Notes under the pieces: model-generated
What the model was told of the DNA's origin: nothing
Seen by the model: the letters and a program-made list of their open reading frames with translations, nothing else
Databases searched by the model: none
Assembly (NCBI GenBank): GCA_963682025.1
Contig: OY821521.1
Span: forward strand, 170,429,165-170,493,164
Direction of reading: 5' to 3'
DNA: 64,000 bases
Source: Cordilura impudica
Lineage: Eukaryota; Arthropoda; Insecta; Diptera; Scathophagidae
Translations under genes and position numbers: made by a program
Shown here: piece by piece, positions 34,621 to 43,889 of the stretch
Layout of the letters: every line of letters starts with the position of its first letter
Position numbering within the stretch: position 1 is the stretch's first letter

Positions 34621-34905
34621 TATGAATAAATATGTGAAATACGACATTGCTTAAATCGAATAGAAATAAAAATATGTATGTTAATTTCATCTAAAAAATA
34701 TTAACATCTTCCTACAAAATCTAAAAAATGTATATGTTTTATTGAATATCTCTCGTACGCGGACATGCCTGGACATGTCCAACATAACGTTAGAAATTTG
34801 TACATGTTTATTTTTTTTTAAATAAATATGAAAATTAAAAAAAATAAATAAATTTAGGTTTTCTAAAAACGGTCCAGGTTACTGACGGTTATCGATAGAC
34901 CAAAA
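34621..34905. other. Short spacer with a palindrome
   Basis: Holds GGACATGCCTGGACATGTCC at about 34760, a 20-bp near-palindrome. No gene. Confidence 0.35.
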
Positions 34906-35235
34906 TCTATATATTAATACGTGAAGATAAATTTTTAGTTCTCTTTTTAAGCAATATGCGGGCACGAAGGAGTGTGAAAATTGGCATAGTTATAGTGTAT
35001 ATGGAGGAGAAGCTGAGAATGATAAAATTTATGTTTAATGTCTTAAAAATATATTAAATTAAATAAAATAATTCTAATAATTCGTTACACCCTGTTAATG
35101 AGAATGATTTAAATTATATATGACACGCCCTGTGTCATTTAGGCTCATTTAAATATTCATAAATTTTTAAATGGAATGAAAAAAATAATATTTTCTAGAA
35201 TTTTCACTCGAATTTCAAGTGCTGGGCTATACTAG
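34906..35235 (+). mobile_element. Non-autonomous Helitron (subfamily 3)
   Basis: TCTATATATTAATACGTGAA to hairpin TCACTCGAATTTCAAGTG and TATACTAG then T; flanked by A and T; 330 bp. The start resembles, from memory, a Helitron-derived repeat widespread in insects. Confidence 0.7.
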
Positions 35236-35621
35236 TTTTTTTCAAATCATCATAAAATAAACCAAAATTTAGTTTAGAGATGGGGCATCTAACATATTTA
35301 TTTGGTGACCCACTCTATTATACAGCAGGATTAAGGCCAATCGGATCTCATCTCAGGATCCCAGTAGCCACTAAATATAATGAAAAATTGCATAATTTAA
35401 AAAACCAAATGACAGTTTTTAATTTTTTTAATTTTGATTTATTAATTTTTCATATAATCCATGCAAAAAAATCGCATTTTCCAATTTTTTCGGACAACAT
35501 TTGCGATTATTCCAATTTTTATATTAGTTCTAATGATAATTTTCGTCCTCAGATAAAATATTTCATATCTGTGTAATTGTGTAACTTTAAGTACAATGCA
35601 ATAAGTTGAAAAGACAAGAAA
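35236..35621. other. Unassigned DNA
   Basis: A 98-codon frame (35280-35576) has no recognisable motif. Confidence 0.35.
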
Positions 35622-35775
35622 GAAAATTATAGTCGGTCTACACCGACATGAGTTTAGAGAAAGGCTCATCGGTCCAACTAATTGGATATAGAAAATAAAT
35701 ACAAACCAAATTAAAATGACATTATTATGTCGGGTCCTATTTTATATGGGGACTATATAGAAAATAGACCGTGAA
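35622..35775 (-). mobile_element. Family B end fragment
   Basis: GACAAGAAAGAAAATTATAG and TCGGTCTACACCGA: the palindromic end of B with its centre mutated, followed by about 100 bp of B. Confidence 0.6.
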
Positions 35776-38630
35776 AAATTAGAAATATAAAATGAAAAAT
35801 AGAAAATGAAGAATGAAAAATGAAAAACGAAAAATTAAAAAATTAAAAATAAAAACTGAAAACTGAAACGAAAAATTAAAAATAAAAAATGATAAATAAA
35901 AAATGAATACTGAAAACTGAAAAATAAAAAATGGAAAATGCAAAATTAAAAATTAAAAATTAAAAATTAAAAATTTAAAATTAAAAATTAAAAATTAAAA
36001 ATTAAAAATTAAAAATTAAAAATTAAAAATTAAAAATTAAAAATTAAAAATTAAAAATTAAAAATTAAAAATTAAAAATTAAAAATTAAAAATTAAAAAT
36101 TAAAAATTAAAAATTAAAAATTAAAAATTAAAAATTAAAAATTAAAAATTAAAAATTTAAAATTTAAAATTAAAAATTAAAAATTAAAAATTAAAAATTA
36201 AAAATTAAAAATTAAAAATTAAAAATTAAAAATTAAAAATTAAAAATTAAAAATTAAAAATTAAAAATTAAAAATTAAAAATTAAAAATTAAAAATTAAA
36301 AATTAAAAATTAAAAATTAAAAATTAAAAATTAAAAATTAAAAATTAAAAATTAAAAATTAAAAATTAAAAATTAAAAATTAAAAATTAAAAATTAAAAA
36401 TTAAAAATTAAAAATTAAAAATTAAAAATTAAAAATTAAAAATTAAAAATTAAAAATTAAAAATTAAAAATTAAAAATTAAAACTTAAAAATTAAAAATT
36501 AAAAATTAAAAATTAAAAATTAAAAATTAAAAATTAAAAATTAAAAATTAAAAATTAAAAATTAAAAATTAAAAATTAAAAATTAAAAATTAAAAATTAA
36601 AAATTAAAAATTAAAAATTAAAAATTAAAAATTAAAAATTAAAAATTAAAAATTAAAAATTAAAAATTAAAAATTAAAAATTAAAAATTAAAAATTAAAA
36701 ATTAAAAATTAAAAATTAAAAATTAAAAATTAAAAATTAAAAATTAAAAATTAAAAATTAAAAATTAAAAATTAAAAGTTAAAAATTAAAAATTAAAAAT
36801 TAAAAATTAAAAATTAAAAATTAAAAATTAAAAATTAAAAATTAAAAATTAAAAATTAAAAATTAAAAATTAAAAATTAAAAATTAAAAATTAAAAATTA
36901 AAAATTAAAAATTAAAAATTAAAAATTAAAAATTAAAAATTAAAAATTAAAAATTAAAAATTAAAAATTAAAAATTAAAAATTAAAAATTAAAAATTAAA
37001 AATTAAAAATTAAAAATTAAAAATTAAAAATTAAAAATTAAAAATTAAGAATTATAAATTAAAAATTAAATTATTAAAAATTAAAAATTAAAAATTAAAA
37101 ATTAAAAATTAAAAATTAAAAATTAAAAATTAAAAATTAAAAATTGAAAATTAAAAATTAAAAATTAAAAATTAAAAATTAAAAATTAAAAATTAAAAAT
37201 TAAAAATTAAAAATTAAAAATTAAAAATTAAAAATTAAAAATTAAAAATTAAAAATTAAAAATTAAAAATTAAAAATTAAAAATTAAAAATTAAAAATTA
37301 AAAATTAAAAATTAAAAATTAAAAATTAAAAATTAAAAATGAAAAATAAAAAATACAAAATTAAAAATGAAAAATACAAAATGAAAAATGAAAAATTATA
37401 AATAAAAAATGAATAATGAAAACTGAAAACTGAAAAATAAAAAATGAAAAATAAAAAAAATAAAAAATGAAGAATGAAAAATGAAAATTAAAAAATGAAA
37501 AATGAAAAACGAAAAATGAAAAATGAAAAATGAAAAAATGAAATATGAAAAATGAAAAATATAAAACGAAACATTAAAAATGAAAAATGAAAAACGAAAA
37601 ATGAAAAAATGAAAAAATTAAAAATTAAAAATGAAAAATATAAAATGAAAAATATAAAATGAAGAATGAAAAATTAAAACTGAAAAATAAAAAATGAAAA
37701 ATAAAAAATGAAAAATAAAAAATGAAAAATAAAAAATAAAAAATAAAAAATTAAAAAATGAAGAATGAAAAATGAAAACTAACAAATGAAAAATGAAAAA
37801 CGAAAAACGAAAAATGAAGAATGAAAAATGAAAACCAAGAACTGAAAAATGAAAAATATTTATGAAAAATAAGAAATGAAGAATGAAAAATGAAAACTAG
37901 AAAATAAAAAATGAAAAACGAAAAATGAAAAAATAAATAATGAAAACTGAAAAATAAAAAATGAAAAATAAAAAATGAAAAATAGAAAATGAAAAATGAA
38001 GAATGAAGAATGAAGAATTAAGAATGAAAAATAAAAACTAAAAAATGAAAAATTAAAAATGAAAAATAAAAACTGAAGAATGAAAAATGAAAACTAAAAA
38101 ATTAAAAAATGAAATATATAAAATGAAAAATAAAAAATGAAGAATGAAAAATGAAAACTAAAAAATGAAAAATAAAAAATAAAAAATGAAAAATGAAAAC
38201 TAACAAATGAAAAACGAAAAATGAAGAATGAAAAATGAAAACCAAAAACTGAAAAATGAAAAATATTTATGAAAAATAAGAAATGAAGAATGAAAAATGA
38301 AAACTAGAAAATAAAAAATGAAAAACGAAAAATTAAAAAATTAAAAAATAAATAATGAAAACTGAAAAATAAAAAATGAAAAATTAAAAAATTAAAAATA
38401 GAAAATGAAAAATGAAGAATGAAGAATGAAAAATAAAAACTAAAAAATGAAAAATTAAAAATGAAAAATAAAAACTGAAGAATGAAAAATGAAAACTAAA
38501 AAATTAAAGAATGAAATATATAAAATGAAAAATAAAAAATGAAGAATGAAAAATGAAAACTAAAAAATGAAAAACAAAAAATGAAAAAAATTATATAAAA
38601 TGAAAACTGAAAAATTAACCGGTTAAAATA
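35776..38630 (+). repeat. Very long heptamer array
   Basis: About 2.85 kb without other sequence. The core, about 35940-37340, is close to 200 near-perfect TTAAAAA units with only a few substitutions. The left edge and the right half (37340-38630) are GAAAAAT-type units with more variation. In the right half a block of about 430 bp (GAAAAACGAAAAATGAAGAA ... AATATTTATGAAAAATAAGA) appears twice, at about 37800 and 38215. It follows a B fragment directly, so it may be what remains of an A element whose ends are gone. Confidence 0.9.
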
Positions 38631-38799
38631 ATAAATAATAATAAATATTTTTATATTGGCAGAGCCCCTGCAGTTGATTGCTATAAGTGATACATAGATG
38701 ACGCTTTCTGTTTGATTTTAAAAAAGGGCCATAAAAAAATTTTTAATTACTAGACGTTTACACATCTGCCCTGTGATCGGACTCACATGATTTTTTTTT
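38631..38799. other. Short unassigned segment
   Basis: Between the heptamer array and a B fragment. No feature recognised. Confidence 0.3.
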
Positions 38800-39447
38800 T
38801 ATAGATTAAAGTGAAGTTCGGGAAGCTGCTTTATATGGAGGCTATGACCAAGAATATTCCTATAGGGTTTATTTTTGGACTACTGATTAATGGATGTAAT
38901 AAAAACACACAAACCCAATTTGACCGAGATCTATATGATAATTTTGATATTATGGCAATTTAAGCCGATCTGATAGGGGTTATTTGTATGGGGATTAAGT
39001 CTGAACCTGAACTGATTTTTACCAATTTCAATAACGTTCTATGGCCGACAGAAGCTTTTCATCAAAATATGTTCACATTTGCGACCTGTAGTTTGATTAC
39101 AAGGTTTACATGGACACACATACAGACGGACGGACAGACAGACGGAAAGACAGACAAACAGATAGGCATACAGAAAGATGGACAGACAGACGGACATCGC
39201 CAAATCGAATCAGAAAGTGATTATGAGGCGATCGGTATAATAAAACATCGCAAATATAAATATATTTTGGTGAAATTTTGAATAAAATTTTTTTAACTTT
39301 GATCGCTATTGAAACTTCTGAAAGGCGGCGTTTGTTCCGACCCAGCCCCCATAAAAGTAACCCCTATAACATAGACTTAAATTGCCGTAAAATACAGATT
39401 ATCATAAAGATTCCAGTTAAATTTGGTCTATGTTCGCCTGTTACACC
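38800..39447. mobile_element. Two family B fragments, head to head
   Basis: 38800-39245 is reversed B, with a mixed GACG/GACA/GATA tract at about 39124-39200. 39246-39447 is a plus-oriented B fragment (CGCAAATATAAATATATTTT ... TTTGGTCTATGTTCGCCTGT). Both are diverged. Confidence 0.6.
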
Positions 39448-39450
39448 TTT

Positions 39451-39746
39451 AAGGCCTAGTTAGCCACGCGTAACGGTATCGGCGCGAATCAGCTGATTCA
39501 ATCTGTCTTATGAAAAACATATGCAAGTGCTTAACCAACTTAAGCTAAACGTATCGTATCGTTAGTTTCTGTTGATTTTAGATTTTTACTTCGTTTCTAC
39601 GTGACATTTGTGAACAGCTGATAAAGTTTGGTTAACTTTACACAGCAACATGCTGGTTTGTTTTTTACGTTCTATAATTACACTAAATGCCAACGTTACG
39701 ATAGGATACGGTTACATTTCAAAATCGTGTGGCTAACTAAGCCTTT
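39451..39746. mobile_element. MITE of the GCCTAGTTAGCCAC family, copy 2
   Basis: AAGGCCTAGTTAGCCACGCG at the left and the inverse, GTGTGGCTAACTAAGCCTTT, at the right; about 296 bp. It is related, in inverse orientation, to 13116-13350. Confidence 0.75.
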
Positions 39747-39918
39747 GGTCTATAAATCGTCGTTTCAAGTACGGCATACCTTTTTAAAGGTAATTTTACA
39801 TATTTCAGATGGATCGACGCTCAACATTGACCAGCGTTTAATTTACGTTATCTTATTGCTGGTTTCGTTTAACTGTTTTCATTTCTTTGTTAGATTTTAC
39901 GTCATTTTTCATACATAC

Positions 39919-40289
39919 CTAAAATATTAATAGGCAAGGCGATTTCTTGTGACCGATGTAAGTTTCACAGTTGTACCCCGATTTTGAAAAAAATTTATCA
40001 CTTGAAAGGTACTTCTTTTTAGCTGTTACCCAGATTTACAGATTTTCATCATCTGGAATATTTTTTTGGAGTTATGATCGTTTAAAGTTGCTACTAACAC
40101 ATACATAAAATTATACAATGGTATGTGTGTGTTTCTTCAATTTGTTAATGTGTTTGTGTTAATGTGTTGAGTTTGTTTTCTTTATTTAAAATGAGTTGAA
40201 TTGTGAAGCATACCTTTAGGGTTTTATTAAATGAAAAAATAAAATTTCCTAGAATTTGCATTCGAATTTCGAGTGCTGGAATCTGCTAG
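39919..40289 (+). mobile_element. Non-autonomous Helitron (subfamily 1)
   Basis: TAAAATATTAATAGGCAAGG to hairpin GCATTCGAATTTCGAGTGC and CTGCTAG then T. The first bases are mutated. Confidence 0.75.
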
Positions 40290-41095
40290 TTGCGATTAAT
40301 ACTGTAATTAATAAGCAAATTTTAATTTTGTTTCAATGGTGCGTGGTAGAGAAGAAGAAAGCATATATTTCAATAATTCATAACTACACTGCATACTTAA
40401 TCTGACCGGTTTCTGGCATTTCAGCCTTCATCAGCGATTTATTGAACATTGTGATAATTGTTATGTTATAGTTTCATTTCTTTTTTTTTTTTTTTTTTTT
40501 TTTTTTTTGCAATTTTTAACAATTTTATCTGTGTGGCCCCTTTTGAACTTACTTTCAGTAGTATTTTTTTGGTTGATATGGCTACGACTGATACAGCGGT
40601 AGCTACGCCCCTGAAAATTGCTCATGCGACCCATGAAGTTGAAACTTGCACAATTCAAAGATCAGACACGTTCGAGACAAACATTCTGCGTATGATAATA
40701 TAATCTACAAAATTTTAGTTTTGATTTACATATCTTTTTGTTTCAATAACTAAATAGTTTATTCAAGTTTTGGCGTCAATTAAGCGATGACCTTCCGTCC
40801 ATGCTCCTCAAATTACAGCTTCGAAAACGATATTTACAAAGAATTTGGTATTTAAGCTGCCATTATCGGTTTAACATTATAACGATACTGCTTGGGAACC
40901 TCTGCTTTTAATCAGATATTACTAGGTTTGTATATCAACAGAATTTAAATTAATTTAATTTTTAAAAAATACACACTTATAAAATAATAGTTATTTAATA
41001 ACAAACATTCTTGGCAATATGCAAAGTTGCAAATTAATTCATTGCACGCAATCTTTAAATGATTTATAGAGGAATCTTAAATCACTGTTACATTT
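40290..41095. other. Unassigned DNA with a long T-run
   Basis: A run of about 28 T at 40481-40508 breaks otherwise ordinary A+T-rich DNA. GACCGGTTTCTGGCATTTCA at about 40400 recalls a motif of fly repeats but I cannot name it. The frame at 40458-40703 runs through the T-run and has no family motif. Confidence 0.4.
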
Positions 41096-41640
41096 TTATA
41101 CCCTATGCAAATATGTGGTCTGGATATAATTAGTTTGTGCTAAGTACTAAAAAATAATTGACCTTGACCCTTATATTATACCGGTCGACTCAGAATAACT
41201 TGTTTTAACGATGTCCGTTTGTGTGTCTGTGTGCGTGTTTGTACCCCTAGTAATCAAAGTACAAAAAATAAATTGTGTAGGGCCATTTTTAATCTTAGGT
41301 CTTATAAAGCCTTATATCCGATATTCAACTAGAACTATCTAAAGGCATTGAAATAATATAGATTTTACTCAAATTTGGTTATTATATTATTTTAGAACAT
41401 ATAAATGACCTTAAAAAAATAGAGACACGATCGAATATTTTCTGGACCTAGTCCCCCCATATAATATTAACATCAGCTATGAACTTGAATATATCTGCAG
41501 ACAACAAATACATGACAAACTCACATAAATTAGCTTTATAATAGTTTTTGAAGCCAGCCCGGTTGGACCTAATACCCTTTCCCGTACTTCATGGTATAGG
41601 GTATCTTATAATCAAACGAGACTAATTTTCTTACTTTTTT
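41096..41640 (+). mobile_element. Family B copy, strongly diverged
   Basis: TATACCCTATGCAAATATGT to GGTATAGGGTATCTTATAAT and TTTTCTTACTTTTT. The palindrome is eroded, and the microsatellite is reduced to GTCCGTTTGTGTGTCTGTGT. Confidence 0.6.
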
Positions 41641-41834
41641 GTTTGTTATTCAATTAAAAAAATTATCTTTATTTAATATTTTTGTTTCTTTGTTTCATTT
41701 CTTATCATTCATGTACAGTTGGTAATCGTCGCACTGCCTTTGCACAGTGCATTATCCCATAAAAGAGCTGCGTAAAGGTATTATAATTGGTCAAGTTCAT
41801 GTATTTATGGTTGTTAATAAACATCAGTATAAAC
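41641..41834. other. Short unassigned segment
   Basis: Nothing recognised between two B copies. Confidence 0.3.
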
Positions 41835-42450
41835 TCGTTATATCCTGACCATAGAGTGATATAAGGTCTAAAGAGACAAATTTAGGGAATTTTCAACGTA
41901 ACCGGTTTTTAGAAAATAAATATTTTTAAAGATAAAAATTTTGCGAAGTCCGTCCGTCCGTCTGTCTGTCTCTCTGCATGGCCGTCCGTACGTTTGTGAG
42001 TCCGTGTAAAACTTGTAATCAAACTACACAAATATTCTATAATATTAATAGGCTAGGCAATTTCTTGTGATCGATATTTTGTTCTACCGTTTTATCCCGA
42101 TTTTGACCAAACGTATATTATTTGAAAGGTATTTCTTTTTAGCCATTTTGCAGATTTACAGATTTTTAAATTTTTTTTCTTTATTTTTAGTAAATTGCAT
42201 TTAAAATTGCTGCTAACACATACATAAAATTATACATATGCTATGTGTGTTTTATTAAATTTGTTAATGTGTTTGTTAATGAGTTTATTATCCTCACTCA
42301 CAATAATTATAAACCATAAAAGTGTTGGTTGGAATTGGCTAAGTTGAAAAATAAAGCTACCCAGAAATTGCACTCTAATTTCGAGGGCTGGAATCTGCTA
42401 GTATGAATATATTTTGATGAAATTTGGAATATACAAATTATCGACCATAG
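41835..42450 (+). mobile_element. Family B fragment split by a Helitron
   Basis: Left piece 41835-42035 (GTCCGTCCGTCCGTCTGTCT tract, then GTAATCAAACTACACAAATA). Right piece from 42402 (TATGAATATATTTTGATGAA). In other B copies these two pieces are contiguous. Confidence 0.75.
42036..42401 (+). mobile_element. Non-autonomous Helitron (subfamily 1) inserted in B
   Basis: TCTATAATATTAATAGGC to hairpin GCACTCTAATTTCGAGGGC and CTGCTAG; 366 bp. No target duplication beyond one or two bases, as expected for rolling-circle insertion. Confidence 0.8.
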
Positions 42451-42460
42451 GACGAATTGC

Positions 42461-42890
42461 CTCATCACGCACCTTATTCGCCAGATTTAGCTCCCTTGGA
42501 GCTATTTCCAAACTTGAAAAATTGGCTCGGTGGTAAAAGATTTGCCAACAATAAAGAGGTGGAGTCTGTGTTTTTTTTTTCAAATCAACACTCAGGGGAT
42601 GCCCCCTACAGATGCAGTGCTTTGTTTTGATCTCAGGAAAATAGGTTAAGGAGGAAAGAGGGAGTAGTGTGTTCATTTTGTTTTGCAGCGACAGACCAAA
42701 ACCTCTAGTGGGAATCGAACCCACGACCCCCGCATGATAGGCGAGCACGCTACCTACTCACCTACCGGGGTTGTTGGCTTTTTAAGGAGCTAGACAGTTC
42801 TTACCATGAACAGGGTATCGAAGCGATTGAATATCGCTGGGGAAAGTACATATATCGAGCTAATAGCAGATTATGTTGATAAAAAAATTG
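42461..42890 (+). pseudogene. mariner transposase C-terminal fragment, split by a SINE
   Basis: The plus strand reads HAPYSPDLAPLELFPNLK NWLGGKRFANN up to about 42568, the region around the third catalytic Asp of DD34D mariners (YSPDLAP). After a 210-bp insertion it resumes at about 42778 with FKELDSSYHEQGIEAIEYRW, and after a frameshift ELIADYVDKK, the usual mariner C-terminus. The N-terminal two thirds are absent, and the left edge abuts a B fragment. Confidence 0.8.
42568..42777 (-). mobile_element. tRNA-derived SINE
   Basis: Read on the minus strand the head is tRNA-like. A box-A-like stretch GGTAGGTGAGTAGG is followed by GTGGGTTCGATTCCCAC, a perfect T-arm containing the B box GGTTCGATTCC (42711-42721). 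A body of about 110 bp and an A-run (about 42571-42580) as tail follow. The acceptor stem does not pair fully and the anticodon region is unclear, so this is not a working tRNA. The head-body-tail layout is that of a polymerase III SINE mobilised by LINE machinery. It interrupts a mariner fragment. Confidence 0.75.
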
Positions 42891-43885
42891 TTTTCTTTGT
42901 CAGGTCGCGTTATTCTGGGACCGAGGGCGGTATCGGTACATCGGGTGAAAGCTACATGGGAGTTCATTCTAATGACATACCGGGTACATTCAATTGTTTC
43001 TGAGGAAGAAAGATAGAAAGGATCACCCAAATCACCGCATTCGTTATCGCAATTTTTCAATCGAAATTATTTTTTTATTTTCCGAAATCAAGTACTAAGA
43101 ATAATTTTAACGAATTATGACCCCTAGGTAAGAGTAAAAGTGAAACAAGGGCTGATGTTTGTCCGTCTTCTTTAAGTTTTAAACCAAAATAGGAATTTCA
43201 AATGATTTTACTCTATATTGAATGCGATGATTTGGCCCCTGAATGCGGGTTTGTCATATTTGGGTTAAAATCCACAAGGGAGTAGATTCTAATGGCATTC
43301 ATATATGTAAGAAAAACCTGTTTTTTTTTGTTTGTTATTTTGTTCCTTTTTTTCTTGAGAAACAAAATTTCAAATTTTTTATATAATTTATGACAGTTTA
43401 CTTTACACCACATGGCCTGCTGCTTTAAAAATAATATTTATGGCCGCTTACTTGTCCTAGTACATCAAAAACTTAGAGCGACAAAATCAACTGAAATTAT
43501 CGCGAACTAATAACAGTCGGCAGGAATACCGGGCAAATAAATGTACGTCCGGTACTTCTAATCTTGTCCCACCGGACAAGTAGTTAAATTAACAGACTGT
43601 CTGGTTCAAAACCGGATACCTGGCACCAGCAAAAACTAAGCGTCATAGAGTAAAATTTTTACATTCCCATATAACATGCATATAACAATTCATTTAATAA
43701 TTAATTTCAAAAATAATTCATTCATTTATAATAAAATAAAAAAAAACACTGCAAAAAGGGGAGAAATTAGAACCTGTGAAATAAAAATAAAATTAGAAAT
43801 AAGTTTAAAAGTTGATAAAATTGTGCATGTCCATGAATGTTAACCCAATATTCAGCAAGCAAAATGTTTTCAAAAATTATGCAAT
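42891..43885. other. Unassigned DNA left of the piggyBac relic
   Basis: No gene, RNA or repeat recognised. The C-terminal flank of the piggyBac relic lies at its right end, but no piggyBac outer end was seen. Confidence 0.4.
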
Positions 43886-43889
43886 TCTG

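Noticed and set aside
35776..38630. CRISPR array or telomere-like repeat
   Set aside because: Units are contiguous 7-bp A+T repeats without spacers, and the unit is not a telomeric motif; the setting is a eukaryotic transposon-rich region.
39628..39930. 100-codon plus-strand frame
   Set aside because: It runs through the end of a MITE and into a Helitron start; no protein family motif.
42705..42775. tRNA gene on the minus strand
   Set aside because: The T-arm and B box are perfect, but the acceptor stem pairs poorly and the anticodon loop is unclear; a body and A-tail follow, so it is better read as a SINE head.
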